DNA of 64,000 nucleotides from an uncultured Duodenibacillus sp. (GCA_944390715.1 CALXQS010000004.1:62001-126000), one strand, 5' to 3'; counted from the stretch's first letter, positions 51,424 through 60,865 are shown. Numbers and translations: made by a program. Notes: generated from the letters alone by a model not told the origin.

Positions 51424-52323
51424 ATGACTTCTGTTTCCCGCTTTGCCCTTGCCGCCGTTGCCGGCGCCGTGCTTGCGCTCAATGCCGCGACCGCCGCTGA
51501 ACTTACCGGCACGCTCAAGAAGATTCAAGAAACCGGCTCGATCACGCTCGGCTATCGTGAAAGCTCCGTTCCGTTTTCTTATCTCAATGCCGACGGCAAG
51601 CCTACGGGCTATGCCTTTACCGTCTGCCAGAAAGTAGCAGAGGCCGCCCAAAAGGAGCTCGGCCTTGCCAAGCTCGACGTCAAGTATCAGGCTGTCACCT
51701 CGGCCAACCGCATTCCTCTTATTCAAAACGGCACGGTCGACATCGAATGCGGCTCCACGACGAACTCTCTTGTGCGCCAGCGCGAAGCCGCCTTCAGCAC
51801 GAGCTACTTCGGCATTCAGGTTTCTGCAGCAGTCTGGAAGTCGAGCGGCATCAACAACATGAAGGACCTCAACGGCAAAACGATCGCCGTCACCTCCGGC
51901 ACGACTTCCGTTGCGCTCATGAAGAAGTTTGAAAAGCAAAACGGCATTCGCGTTCGGTATCTGATGACCAAGGACTTTGCCGAGGCCATGCAGCTTGTCG
52001 CCAACAAGCGCGCGGATGCGTTTGTTCTCGATGACGTGCTTCTCGCCGGTCAGATTGCCAATCTCAAGAATCCCAACGACTTCAAGATTCTCGATGCCGC
52101 GCTCTCTGTTGAGCCCTACGGCGCCATGTTCCGCAAGGATGATCCCCAGTTCAAGGCGCTTGTCGACAAGACCGTCACGGGCATGATCAAGTCCGGCGAA
52201 CTCGCCAAGCTCTACACGCAGTGGTTCGAAAATCCGATTCCGCCCAAGAACGTCAACCTCAACTTCAAGATGAACTCCTACACGAAGCAGCTCTTTGCTA
52301 ATCCTTCGGACAAGGGCATCTAA
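51424..52323 (+). CDS. gltI: Glutamate/aspartate ABC transporter, periplasmic binding protein
   Basis: 299-residue solute-binding protein. The signal peptide ends around ATAAELTG (residue 25). ITLGYRESSVPFSYLNADGK near residue 40 and GYAFTVCQKVAEAAQ are typical of the GltI/polar amino-acid family; VDIECGSTTNSLVRQ near residue 100 and IAVTSGTTSV near residue 155 line the ligand pocket. The FTTSYF-like FSTSYFGIQVSAAVW follows. AAGGAG precedes the start. It is the first gene of gltIJKL, under a sigma-54 promoter; a hairpin after it probably raises its expression over the membrane subunits. Confidence 0.93.
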   Translation: MTSVSRFALAAVAGAVLALNAATAAELTGTLKKIQETGSITLGYRESSVPFSYLNADGKPTGYAFTVCQKVAEAAQKELGLAKLDVKYQAVTSANRIPLIQNGTVDIECGSTTNSLVRQREAAFSTSYFGIQVSAAVWKSSGINNMKDLNGKTIAVTSGTTSVALMKKFEKQNGIRVRYLMTKDFAEAMQLVANKRADAFVLDDVLLAGQIANLKNPNDFKILDAALSVEPYGAMFRKDDPQFKALVDKTVTGMIKSGELAKLYTQWFENPIPPKNVNLNFKMNSYTKQLFANPSDKGI

Positions 52324-52332
52324 AACGGTTTT

Positions 52333-52383
52333 ACCGGGAGGCGTCATTTACAAAGGCTAGCGGTGGACCTTCCCGGTTTTTTC
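52333..52383 (+). terminator. Attenuating hairpin between gltI and gltJ
   Basis: ACCGGGA (52333-52339) pairs with TCCCGGT (52371-52377), followed by a T run. Partial termination here would make more binding protein than permease. Confidence 0.65.
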
Positions 52384-52481
52384 ATTCAATAGCAATTCCC
52401 GCAGCCCTATGAGCTCGGCGGCTTAGGTCTTCGAAGACTCCAGCCTCAAGCCGCCGGCACGGCTGAAAAGAGGAAGAAACC

Positions 52482-53216
52482 ATGGCTTTGAACTTCAATC
52501 TGGACTCATTGTTTGAGCCCGCACTTCTGGCTGACATGCCCTGGTGGCAGTACATCCTGGGCGGCGCCGGCTGGACCATCGGCTTGATGCTGAGCGCCTT
52601 TGCGCTTGCTTTGGTGCTGGGCATCATTGTCGGCACTCTGCGAACATCGCAAAACCGCACCGTCAGTCTGATCTGCGAAGCATGGATCGAACTGTTTCGA
52701 AACATCCCGCTCATTGTTCAGATCTTTGTCTGGTACTTCGTCGTCCCCGAATTCATTCCCTGGTACAAGGAGTGGATGATTCGCGTCGACCCTGTCTACT
52801 CGCAGTTTCTGACGGCCTTCATCTGCATGGGCTTTTTCACCTCTTCGCGCGTTGCCGAGCAAGTGCGCGCCGGCATTGCATCCATCCCCAAGGGACTGCC
52901 CAATGCTTCCAAGGCACTGGGCATGACGCAGGTGCAGACCTATGCCTATGTGATTATTCCGCTTGCCATGCGTTTGGTGGTGCCGCCGCTTACGAGCGAG
53001 GCCATGAACCTTGTCAAAAACACCGCCGTTGCCCTCACAATCGGTCTGCCGGAGCTCACGATGCGCGCCAATGAAATGGGAGAAAACACCTTCCAGTTCT
53101 TTGCCGCCTACATCTGGGCCACGCTCATCTACATCGTGATTGCGCTTGCCGTCAACGGCTTCATGCGCGTCGTTGAGAAAAAGAGCGCCGTTCCCGGCCT
53201 CATTCTTGCCAAGTAG
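52482..53216 (+). CDS. gltJ: Glutamate/aspartate ABC transporter permease GltJ
   Basis: 244-residue inner-membrane permease of the HisM family. The N-terminal amphipathic part (NFNLDSLFEPALLADMPWWQ) is typical of GltJ. About five helices follow, with the cytoplasmic EAA-type loop AGIASIPKGLPNASKALGMT near residue 128 that contacts the ATPase. The WIELFRNIPLIVQIFVWYF segment near residue 70 is characteristic of polar amino-acid permeases. It partners with GltK to form the channel. Confidence 0.93.
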   Translation: MALNFNLDSLFEPALLADMPWWQYILGGAGWTIGLMLSAFALALVLGIIVGTLRTSQNRTVSLICEAWIELFRNIPLIVQIFVWYFVVPEFIPWYKEWMIRVDPVYSQFLTAFICMGFFTSSRVAEQVRAGIASIPKGLPNASKALGMTQVQTYAYVIIPLAMRLVVPPLTSEAMNLVKNTAVALTIGLPELTMRANEMGENTFQFFAAYIWATLIYIVIALAVNGFMRVVEKKSAVPGLILAK

Positions 53217-53231
53217 AAGGAGGCAGCGGTC

Positions 53232-53918
53232 ATGAACATCGATTTTTCATCCATCACGGCCTCCTGGAGCTACATCCTCGAAGGCGCTCTGTATACGGTC
53301 GAGCTCACGCTGATCACGGCCGTCCTGGGACTTGCGCTGGGCACGGGGCTTGCTCTGTGCCGATTGTCGACCTCCCGCATTCTGTCGGAATTCTCGCGCC
53401 TGTACACCAACCTGATGCGCGCCGTCCCTCTGGTGCTTGTGCTCTTTTGGTTCTTCCTTTTGATGCCTGAAGTGCTCAAGATCATGTTCGCTCTCGATCA
53501 TCCTGTGATGATCGGCGCCGACCTGACGGCCATCATTACGTTCGTGCTGTTCGAAGCGGCCTATTTTGCCGAAATCATGCGCGCAGGCATACAGTCGGTG
53601 AGCAAAGGTCAGATGTCTGCGGCCATGGCGCTCGGCTTGCGCTACGGGCAAACCATGCGCTATGTGGTCTTGCCTCAGGCTGTGCGCAACATGCTGCCGG
53701 TGCTGCTCACGCAGACCATCATTCTGTTTCAGGACACGAGTCTTGTCTACGTGATCAGCGGCAACGACTTCATGGGGGCTGTCAGCAAGATCGCTCAGCG
53801 CGACGGTCAGCTCGTCTTGATGTACAGCTTTGCAGCTGTCTGCTATCTCTCGGTTTCTGTTTCTCTTTCGATGCTGGTGCGGCGGCTTCAGAACAAAATC
53901 GCCGTCGCTGCACGCTAA
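53232..53918 (+). CDS. gltK: Glutamate/aspartate ABC transporter permease GltK
   Basis: 228-residue permease, second channel subunit. NLMRAVPLVLVLFWFFLLMPE near residue 57 and the EAA-type loop AGIQSVSKGQMSAAMALGL near residue 117 are visible. It starts 15 bases after gltJ with AAGGAGG in between. The sequence is shorter at its N-terminus than GltJ, as usual for GltK. Confidence 0.93.
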   Translation: MNIDFSSITASWSYILEGALYTVELTLITAVLGLALGTGLALCRLSTSRILSEFSRLYTNLMRAVPLVLVLFWFFLLMPEVLKIMFALDHPVMIGADLTAIITFVLFEAAYFAEIMRAGIQSVSKGQMSAAMALGLRYGQTMRYVVLPQAVRNMLPVLLTQTIILFQDTSLVYVISGNDFMGAVSKIAQRDGQLVLMYSFAAVCYLSVSVSLSMLVRRLQNKIAVAAR

Positions 53919-53954
53919 GCCCTGAGACCGTTTCGCAAAAAGGATTTTTCTGCT

Positions 53955-54689
53955 ATGGCAATGATTGAAATCAAAAACGTCAGCAAGTGGTACGGTGACT
54001 TTCAAGTTCTCAAAAACTGCTCGGTATCGGTTGAAAAGGGCGAGGTGGTTGTGGTCTGCGGTCCTTCGGGATCGGGCAAATCGACGCTGATTAAAACAGT
54101 CAATGCTCTTGAACCTTTTCAACAGGGCGAAATCACCATCAACGGCATCTCGGTAGGCGACCCCAAAACCGACCTGCCGCGCCTGAGAAGCCGCGTCGGC
54201 ATGGTGTTTCAGCACTTTGAACTGTTCCCGCATCTGTCGATTCGGCAAAATCTGGCGCTTGCCCAGATCAAAGTCCTAGGACGAGGCAAGGAAGAAGCCG
54301 AAGAAAGAGGTCTGAAGCTTTTGGACCGCGTAGGTCTTCTCAAGCACTCCGAGAAGTACCCGGGACAGCTCTCGGGCGGCCAGCAGCAACGTGTGGCCAT
54401 TGCGCGAGCCCTTGCCATGGATCCGGTCTGCATGCTCTTTGACGAACCCACCTCCGCACTTGACCCGGAAATGATCAATGAAGTGCTCGATGTCATGGTG
54501 AGCCTCGCCCGCGACGGCATGACCATGATGGTGGTGACCCATGAAATGGGCTTTGCACGCAAAGTTGCCGATCACGTCGTCTTCATGGACGCGGGCGAAG
54601 TGATTGAAAATCTGCCGGCCGAAGAGTTCTTCAACGCCCCGCATACGGATCGAGCGCAAAAGTTCCTCTCCAAGATTCTCAATCATTGA
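53955..54689 (+). CDS. gltL: Glutamate/aspartate ABC transporter ATPase GltL
   Basis: 244-residue ABC ATPase. Walker A GPSGSGKSTLIKT near residue 36, Q-loop FQHFELFPHLS near residue 88, signature LSGGQQQRVAIARALAMDP near residue 140, Walker B MLFDEPTSALDPE near residue 162 and the H-loop VTHEMGFA near residue 197 are all intact. This group takes up polar amino acids. It is the last gene of the operon and is followed by a strong terminator. Confidence 0.95.
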   Translation: MAMIEIKNVSKWYGDFQVLKNCSVSVEKGEVVVVCGPSGSGKSTLIKTVNALEPFQQGEITINGISVGDPKTDLPRLRSRVGMVFQHFELFPHLSIRQNLALAQIKVLGRGKEEAEERGLKLLDRVGLLKHSEKYPGQLSGGQQQRVAIARALAMDPVCMLFDEPTSALDPEMINEVLDVMVSLARDGMTMMVVTHEMGFARKVADHVVFMDAGEVIENLPAEEFFNAPHTDRAQKFLSKILNH

Positions 54690-54724
54690 TTTAGCCAAAA
54701 ACCAAATCAGCAAACGATCAAAAG

Positions 54725-54763
54725 CGCGCTTGATTCGATGCCAATCGGATCAAGCGCGTTTTC
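54725..54763 (+). terminator. Intrinsic terminator of gltIJKL
   Basis: CGCGCTTGAT (54725-54734) pairs with ATCAAGCGCG (54749-54758), with CGAT/ATCG pairing inside, followed by TTTTCC. Confidence 0.88.
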
Positions 54764-54776
54764 CTTCACGCGGTCG

Positions 54777-55520
54777 TCAGCTGCGCAAAGCTGCTTCAAA
54801 AAGCGACCACTCGTGCCAACAGCCGGCAACGAAGAGGTCCTTCATGCGGCTAAGAACGCCTGCAGATGCCGCTTCTGCGAGTCTGTCGACCGCGGCAGCC
54901 GCGCGCAGCGCTGACTGATGCGCATCAGTGCTGCCAAGCGGCTCAATCCACTGCCGAAAAGGATTGCCTTTAAGAACAGCCCTTGCTCGCAGAGCTCCGG
55001 CAAACTCGTCATAAATCCAAAAGCAGGGCAGCAGGGCCGCTGCGGCTGCAGGAAGCTCCTCATGAGCCGCGCTGCGCTCTTCAAGATGGATGTAGGCGAG
55101 CGTTTCAGCTGCCGGACAAAGCGCTTTTTCATCGATTCGACTGCCCGTCAAGCTCGAGGCAAAATCAATCGTCCACTGACGCAGATCACGCGTCTCCTGC
55201 GCCCAGCGCGCGAAGTCCTGACTTTCTTTGCTAAAGCCTGAGAGCTCTCCCAAACGTCCTGCTACGACATCGAGCGCACGAGCATAACTTGAGAGATAAA
55301 ACAAATTCTGCTCAAGATAGCTGACAAAAGCGCTTTTTCTCAATGTTCCGGCAAAAACACCCGTCACGAAGGGATGCCGCTGCACGGCCTCGGCAGCTGG
55401 GCGCGCGGCGTCAAAGGCTTCTTTGCTCCAGATCGTTCGCGGCTTGTGAGCTGTCCAACCCGCTGTCCATGCAAACGCCGCCGCACACCCCGCGGCCCTG
55501 ACAAAATTTCTTCTTTGCAT
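54777..55520 (-). CDS. TenA/THI-4 family protein with a Tat signal peptide
   Basis: 247 residues. From residue 30 on it is a TenA-type helical protein: HPFVTGVFAGTLRKSAFVSY near 48, FYLSSYARALDVVAGR near 75, LLPCFWIYDEFAGALR near 165 and CWHEWSLFEAAL at the C-terminus, where TenA has its conserved Glu. TenA normally hydrolyses aminopyrimidines in thiamine salvage inside the cell. Here residues 1-26 (QRRNFVRAAGCAAAFAWTAG) form a twin-arginine signal, which would send it to the periplasm. It starts 2 bases after the ureohydrolase gene. No thiamine genes are nearby, so the substrate may be different. Confidence 0.8.
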   Translation of the reverse strand: MQRRNFVRAAGCAAAFAWTAGWTAHKPRTIWSKEAFDAARPAAEAVQRHPFVTGVFAGTLRKSAFVSYLEQNLFYLSSYARALDVVAGRLGELSGFSKESQDFARWAQETRDLRQWTIDFASSLTGSRIDEKALCPAAETLAYIHLEERSAAHEELPAAAAALLPCFWIYDEFAGALRARAVLKGNPFRQWIEPLGSTDAHQSALRAAAAVDRLAEAASAGVLSRMKDLFVAGCWHEWSLFEAALRS

Positions 55521-55522
55521 CG

Positions 55523-56371
55523 TCAATGAAAAACGGGCAGCCCCGAAAGCATGCGGCTTAGCCGTTCCTCGTCAAAAGGAAGGTACTCGGCCAGCGTGAG
55601 GCCAACCACTTCAGCATTGTCAAAAATAAGGCCAAGCACTTGCGAGAGCTTTTCAATCGACATTTTGCCGCCTCCCGAACCATCTCCCACAAGTTCAGGA
55701 TTGGCAAAATAGGTCGAATGGAAAAATCTGGGATCGAGCACGTCGATGTCAAGATGCACCAGCAGATGAGAAGACTTGCGGGCAAAACTGACGATTGTTT
55801 CATCTTCGACAAAGCGCTCTGTCTGCACCTGGAAATCAACTCCGAGCTCTTTGAGCGTCTGCTGCTGATAGTCGTGCAGATCCTGCAGTCCGACATAGAG
55901 CAGCTTTTGGGGATCAAAAGGCGCGGACTTCATGCGCTTTCTGAGCGCCGCAGCGCCCGAGCCCAGCAAAGAGCCGAGCACCATGGCGTGCGCAAAAGGA
56001 TATCCGTCTTCGGGCGTTGATACGTCCGGATGCGCGTCAATCCACACAATGCCTGCATCTGGGTACAGAGCGTGCAGATAGTCAAAGGACACCAATGACA
56101 CGATGCAGTTGCCGCCGATGGTGATGATTCGCTCGGGCCTTTCGCGCTCAAGAATTTCTGCCGCAGAACGCATGCCCGAGACAACTTCCTTGAGATCGTT
56201 GATGCCTTCTTGAGCCGCATGCGTTCTTTTGCCGGGAGCTGCAACATCGACAGCAAAAAGCGGCTGGCTGGCATTTTCGGGAAGCATGTGGGATAAGAGC
56301 TTCGCTCCAAAATGATATGTCTCAAGCCCGCCGCTCAAATAATCCGGATAAAGCAGTCGTATGGTTTTCAT
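55523..56371 (-). CDS. Ureohydrolase (arginase/agmatinase family) with altered first metal-binding motif
   Basis: 282 residues of the arginase/agmatinase/formimidoylglutamase superfamily, which hydrolyses guanidino or formimino groups at a Mn2+ pair. Two metal motifs are intact: IVWIDAHPDVSTP near residue 115 (Asp, His, Asp) and LLVHLDIDVLDPRFF near residue 207. The first motif, GGDHS in arginases, reads ITIGGNCIVSLVS near residue 87, so the metal-binding His is replaced by Cys and the Asp by Asn. Substrate therefore uncertain. The start at 56371 (MKTIRLLYPDYLSGG) is chosen; the ribosome-binding site is weak. It overlaps nothing but nearly touches the TenA-like gene, so they form one operon. 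Confidence 0.8.
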   Translation of the reverse strand: MKTIRLLYPDYLSGGLETYHFGAKLLSHMLPENASQPLFAVDVAAPGKRTHAAQEGINDLKEVVSGMRSAAEILERERPERIITIGGNCIVSLVSFDYLHALYPDAGIVWIDAHPDVSTPEDGYPFAHAMVLGSLLGSGAAALRKRMKSAPFDPQKLLYVGLQDLHDYQQQTLKELGVDFQVQTERFVEDETIVSFARKSSHLLVHLDIDVLDPRFFHSTYFANPELVGDGSGGGKMSIEKLSQVLGLIFDNAEVVGLTLAEYLPFDEERLSRMLSGLPVFH

Positions 56372-56383
56372 TGTCTGTTGACA

Positions 56384-56415
56384 GCACAAGGCGGCACCGC
56401 CGTGCCGCCTTGTGC
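56384..56415 (-). other. Perfect 14-bp hairpin between thrC and the ureohydrolase gene
   Basis: GCACAAGGCGGCAC (56384-56397) pairs with GTGCCGCCTTGTGC (56402-56415) around a 4-base loop. There is no T tract on either side, so it may act in mRNA stability or partial termination rather than as a full terminator. Confidence 0.6.
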
Positions 56416-56434
56416 AACTCCTTATCTATGATTC

Positions 56435-57883
56435 TCAGGCCTTGATCGCGTCGCTGACAAAGCGCTTGACGGCCGCTTCGTCAGCATCGAGCACCGTCAC
56501 CTTCTGCGGCCGAGCTTCGATGCCTGCATAGGCTGCGGGAATCTCAGGATCGATTCCTGTTGCCTCGCGGATCGTATCGGCAAACTTTGCCGGCAGCGCC
56601 GTCTCAAGCACCACCATCTGCACGCCGGGACGGCGGCATTCGCGCGCGGCCTTGATGCCGTCGGCTGTATGCGGATCGACCATGAAGCGCTCTTTTTGCC
56701 ACAGCTCAGCAATCGTGCGCAGACGGTCTTGGTGAGTGCTTCGGGCTGAAACAAACCCGCTTTGGGCCACTTTGCGGCGTTCTCCTTCATTGAGCACAAA
56801 GCCGCCGTTGAGCGCCACCATCGTCCAGAGTTCGCGCACGCGGGCGGGATTGCGTCCCACAATGTCGAAAATGTAGCGCTCAAAGTTGCTTGCCTTGGAG
56901 ATATCCATCGAAGGCGAGCTTGTGACGTACGTGTGCTCGGCATCGCGAACGCGGTAAGCGCCTGTCGTGAAGAACTCATGGAGCACGTCGTTTTCGTTGG
57001 TCGCCACGACGAGTCTGCCTATGGGAAGTCCCATCTGCTTGGCTATCCAGCCGGCAAGAACATTGCCGAAATTGCCCGAGGGCACGGCAAAGTCCACTTC
57101 GTCGACCGGGCTTTGAGAAACGGCAAGCCAGGCCTTGAAGTAGTAGACCACCTGCGCCGAGATGCGCGCCCAGTTGATTGAGTTGACGGTTCCAATGTTG
57201 TACATCGCCTTGAAGCCGGCGTCGGAACTGCAGGCCTTGACAATGTCCTGAGCATCGTCAAAGGAGCCGCGTACGGCGATGTTGTAGATGTTCGGATCAT
57301 TGATCGTGTACATCTGCGCGCGCTGAAATGCGCTCATGCGGCCTTCGGGCGAGAGCATGAAGACGCGCACGCCTTTGCGGCCGCGCATGGCATGCTCGGC
57401 AGCCGACCCCGTATCGCCCGAGGTAGCGCCAAGAATATTGAGCTCTTTGCCCTGATCGGTCAGAAGCATCTCAAAAAGACCGCCCAGATACTGCATTGCA
57501 ATATCCTTGAAGGCAAGCGTCGGACCATTGCTCAGCTCAAGCAGTCCGATATTGCCCTCATCAATGAAGCGCACCGGCGTAATCTGAGAAAAGTCCTCGC
57601 CCGCACGCCCGTTGCAGAATCGATCCGGCCGATAAGTGCGCTCCAGAAGCACCTCAAGACGATATGGATCCATATCGGTGGCAAAGCGCTTCATGATCTT
57701 GAAGGCGAGCTCATGATACGAGAGCTCCTTCCAGCTCCAGATTTTCTGCGGGGCAAGCTTGGGATACTCGCGCGGCACATACAGCCCGCCGTCGGCTGCA
57801 AGCCCCTTGAGCACGATGTCGCTGTAAAACGCTCCGGTGTCTTCGCCGCGGGTTGAAACATAAGTCATATATCCGATCGGCAT
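56435..57883 (-). CDS. thrC: Threonine synthase
   Basis: PLP enzyme that converts O-phosphohomoserine to threonine; 482 residues, the long form found in Betaproteobacteria and fungi. The N-terminal MTYVSTRGEDTGAFYSDIVL and GLAADGGLYVP are characteristic. The PLP lysine lies in ELSNGPTLAFKDIAMQYLGG near residue 124; GATSGDTGSAAEHAMRG near residue 153 binds phosphate. AAGGAG lies close upstream of the start at 57883. The gene begins 12 bases after hom, with which it is co-transcribed. Confidence 0.96.
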   Translation of the reverse strand: MPIGYMTYVSTRGEDTGAFYSDIVLKGLAADGGLYVPREYPKLAPQKIWSWKELSYHELAFKIMKRFATDMDPYRLEVLLERTYRPDRFCNGRAGEDFSQITPVRFIDEGNIGLLELSNGPTLAFKDIAMQYLGGLFEMLLTDQGKELNILGATSGDTGSAAEHAMRGRKGVRVFMLSPEGRMSAFQRAQMYTINDPNIYNIAVRGSFDDAQDIVKACSSDAGFKAMYNIGTVNSINWARISAQVVYYFKAWLAVSQSPVDEVDFAVPSGNFGNVLAGWIAKQMGLPIGRLVVATNENDVLHEFFTTGAYRVRDAEHTYVTSSPSMDISKASNFERYIFDIVGRNPARVRELWTMVALNGGFVLNEGERRKVAQSGFVSARSTHQDRLRTIAELWQKERFMVDPHTADGIKAARECRRPGVQMVVLETALPAKFADTIREATGIDPEIPAAYAGIEARPQKVTVLDADEAAVKRFVSDAIKA

Positions 57884-57895
57884 TGCTCTTCTCCT

Positions 57896-59203
57896 TTAGC
57901 AGAGTTCTTCTTTGCGCAAAACAACCACAGAGCCGTGCACGGTCTGCAGCGCCTCAATGGCTTTGACAGCCTGCTGCACGTTTCCTTCCACGGCGCTGTG
58001 CGTGAGGATCACGATCTCGGTGCTGTCCTCGCCAGGCGCAGTCTCTTTCTGCACCATGGTTTCAATCGAAATATCGTTGTCGGCAAATATGCGGGCCACA
58101 TCGGCCAGAACGCCAGGCTTGTCGACGACGCCGATGCGCATGTAATAGGAACTAACCGTTTCAGACATCGGCAGCCAGAAAGAATCGTCAGCTTCCGGCG
58201 CGATCGTGCTTACGGCCGGATCGGCCCGCTCGCCGTTCATGAGCCGCACGATGTCGACCAGATCGGCGACAACGGCGGAGGCCGTGGGTTCGGCGCCGGC
58301 ACCTCGCCCGTGATAGAGCGTCGTGCCCACGGCATCGCCCTTGACGACCACCGCATTCATCACGCCTTCAACATTGGCAACCAGACGGCGCTTGGGCACA
58401 AGCGCCGGGTGAACGCGCAGTTCGATGCCCTTTTGCTTGCGTTTGGTGATGCCCAGCAGCTTGATGCGATAGCCGAACTCTTCGGCATAGCCGATATCTT
58501 CGGCGTCAAGCTTGGAGATGCCCTCAATGTAGGCAGCCTTGAAGTTCACGGGCGTATGAAAGGCCAGCGCGCTGAGCAAAGTGATCTTATGCGCGGCATC
58601 CACGCCTTCGATGTCGAAGGTCGGATCTGCCTCGGCGTAGCCGAGCTGCTGCGCCTGCGACAGAGCTTGCTCAAAAGAAAGCCCTTTTTCGCGCATGGTG
58701 GTAAGAATAAAGTTGCTCGTGCCGTTGATGATGCCCACAACCCATTCGATGCGGTTTGCCGCAAGTCCTTCACGCAGCGTCTTGATGATGGGAATGCCGC
58801 CGGCGACAGCTGCCTCATAGGCCACAACGACGCCCTTTTGGGCCGCTGCCGTGAAGATTTCGTTGCCGTGGATCGCCAGCAGCGCCTTGTTGGCCGTCAC
58901 GACATGCTTGCCCGCAGCAATGGCCGCAAGCACCAGCGACTTGGCCGGCTCAATGCCGCCCATCACTTCGACAACAATGTCGATTTGCGGATCTGCGGCA
59001 AGCGCCATCACGTCCGTCGTCACTTCGACGGAGGCATCCACAAGCTCGCGAGCCCGCTCAACATTGCGGCATGCCACGGTCTTGACTTCAAGTCTTGAGC
59101 CCGTGCGTGCATAAAGCTCGTCGCTGTTGCGCTTTAACACAGCATAAGTACCGCCGCCTACGGTACCGAGCCCTGCCATGCCAATTTGGATGATTTTTTT
59201 CAT
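57896..59203 (-). CDS. hom: Homoserine dehydrogenase
   Basis: Reduces aspartate semialdehyde to homoserine in the threonine/methionine pathway; 435 residues. The NAD(P)-binding start is IGMAGLGTVGGGTYAVLK near residue 8. Catalytic-domain markers are VVTANKALLA near residue 102, EAAVAGGIPIIKTLREGLAAN near residue 128, INGTSNFILTTM near residue 158 and GYAEADPTFDIEGVDAAHK near residue 183. The C-terminal ACT domain (about 350-430, IGVVDKPGVLADVARIFADN) suggests feedback control by threonine. The start at 59203 has GAGGAAG upstream; the longer frame adds an unrelated arginine-rich stretch. Confidence 0.96.
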   Translation of the reverse strand: MKKIIQIGMAGLGTVGGGTYAVLKRNSDELYARTGSRLEVKTVACRNVERARELVDASVEVTTDVMALAADPQIDIVVEVMGGIEPAKSLVLAAIAAGKHVVTANKALLAIHGNEIFTAAAQKGVVVAYEAAVAGGIPIIKTLREGLAANRIEWVVGIINGTSNFILTTMREKGLSFEQALSQAQQLGYAEADPTFDIEGVDAAHKITLLSALAFHTPVNFKAAYIEGISKLDAEDIGYAEEFGYRIKLLGITKRKQKGIELRVHPALVPKRRLVANVEGVMNAVVVKGDAVGTTLYHGRGAGAEPTASAVVADLVDIVRLMNGERADPAVSTIAPEADDSFWLPMSETVSSYYMRIGVVDKPGVLADVARIFADNDISIETMVQKETAPGEDSTEIVILTHSAVEGNVQQAVKAIEALQTVHGSVVVLRKEELC

Positions 59204-59394
59204 ATTTTCTTCCTCGGGCCTGCCGTACGGCTTTCGAGAACTTCCGCCTCGGGCCGCCCCTGTTCCTGCTGTTATAGAAAATTGTAGCCTCAGACGCAAA
59301 CAGGACGCCGCCGCGATGAATGTTTCGCGACGCCGCCCCGTTTTTTGCGCATCCTTATTGCGCGCCCGCGCGCTGCGAGAAGCACTGCCTGCGC

Positions 59395-60606
59395 TTATTG
59401 TCCATGCGGCGCATCCGGATTGATGAGTCCGTCCTGACGGAACATCTGCTTGATGCCGTGCAGAGCCTGACGCGTACGGTACTCATTTTCAATGAGCGCG
59501 ATGCGCACGTGATCGTCGCCATACTCGCCAAAGCCGATGCCGGGACTGACGGCCACCTTGGCCTTTTCAAGCAGCTGCTTGCTGAATTCGACGCTGCCCA
59601 GATGCAGATACGGCTCTGGGATCTTGGCCCAAATGTACATCGAGGCCTTCGGACACTCAACCGGCCAGCCGATGTCGTTTAAGCCCTTCACGAGCAGGTT
59701 TCTGCGCTTGGTGTACTTTTCGCGCACCGCATCCACGCAGCTCTGATCGCCTTCGAGCGCTTCGATGGCCGCCACCTGAATCGGCGTAAACGTCCCGTAG
59801 TCGTGATAGCTCTTGATGCGTGCAAGCGCATGCACCAAATCTTTGTTTCCAACCATATAGCCGATGCGCCAGCCTGCCATGTTGTAGGACTTCGACATCG
59901 TAAAGAACTCCACGGCCACATCCTTGGCGCCCGGAACCTGCATGATGGAGGGCGCTTTGTAGCCGTCGTAGCAGATATCGGCATAGGCAAGGTCGTGCAC
60001 GACCCAAATGCCGTAGCGTCTGCCGAGCGCAATCACTTTGGCAAAGAAGTCCAGATCTGCGCACTGCGCAGTCGGGTTGGACGGGAAGCCCAGAATCATC
60101 ATCTTGGGACGCGGCACTGTTTCAACAATGGCGCGCTCAAGCTCGCTTAAAAAATCCACGCCCGGGATCATCTTCACCGAACGTACGTCAGCGCCGGCAA
60201 TCACCGCGCCGTAGATATGAATCGGATACGAAGGATTGGGCACGAGCACGGTGTCGCCGCGGTCCGTGCAGGCCAGCATCAGATGTGCAATGCCCTCCTT
60301 GGAGCCGATCGTCACAATCGCCTCGGTTGCCGGATCGATGTCCACATCGAATTGGCGCTTGTACCAGTTGGAAATGGCCTTGCGCAGGCGCGGAATTCCG
60401 CGCGAAGCGGAGTAGCCGTGCGTATTGTCGCGGCTGGCAACCTCAATGAGCTTGTCGACAATGTGCTTCGGAGTCGGTCCATCCGGGTTTCCCATTGAAA
60501 AATCGATGATGTCTTCGCCGCGGCGGCGCGCCGCCATCTTCAGTTCGCCGGTGATGTTAAAGACGTATGGCGGCAGGCGCTTGATGCGCGAAAAATCCGT
60601 ATTCAT
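59395..60606 (-). CDS. alaC: Alanine transaminase AlaC-type aminotransferase
   Basis: 403-residue fold-type I PLP aminotransferase, probable glutamate-pyruvate aminotransferase. Family markers: the N-terminal [34 protein letters not shown] near residue 33, [14 protein letters not shown] near residue 65, and the PLP lysine in [18 protein letters not shown] near residue 238. Its place directly upstream of hom and thrC is conserved in Betaproteobacteria, where it was earlier annotated as a generic aspartate-type aminotransferase. About 190 bases separate it from hom. Confidence 0.92.
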   Translation of the reverse strand: MNTDFSRIKRLPPYVFNITGELKMAARRRGEDIIDFSMGNPDGPTPKHIVDKLIEVASRDNTHGYSASRGIPRLRKAISNWYKRQFDVDIDPATEAIVTIGSKEGIAHLMLACTDRGDTVLVPNPSYPIHIYGAVIAGADVRSVKMIPGVDFLSELERAIVETVPRPKMMILGFPSNPTAQCADLDFFAKVIALGRRYGIWVVHDLAYADICYDGYKAPSIMQVPGAKDVAVEFFTMSKSYNMAGWRIGYMVGNKDLVHALARIKSYHDYGTFTPIQVAAIEALEGDQSCVDAVREKYTKRRNLLVKGLNDIGWPVECPKASMYIWAKIPEPYLHLGSVEFSKQLLEKAKVAVSPGIGFGEYGDDHVRIALIENEYRTRQALHGIKQMFRQDGLINPDAPHGQ

Positions 60607-60865
60607 AAAAACCCTCCGAACTGTCTGGGCACAAAGAAATTTTTCCTTCCGGCTTGCTGTTGCCTTTTTATCGTTTCATTTCGTCAATGCAGGCGGACGG
60701 ACGTTCGTTAATTAAAGCATGTTTTCTGCGTCTTTTGGCGCGAATCTGACCGACAAACGCCATGGATTCATGATCTTTTCGGGCAAAATATCGGCCAAAC
60801 GAGCCCTATAGAAAAGTTTTGGGCTTTTTCCATTGAATTTTCTTATTATTTTGGAGTTTTTGCCC

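Noticed and set aside
57935..59098. Long plus-strand ORF opposite hom
   Set aside because: Compositional shadow of a GC-rich gene; hom is complete on the minus strand.
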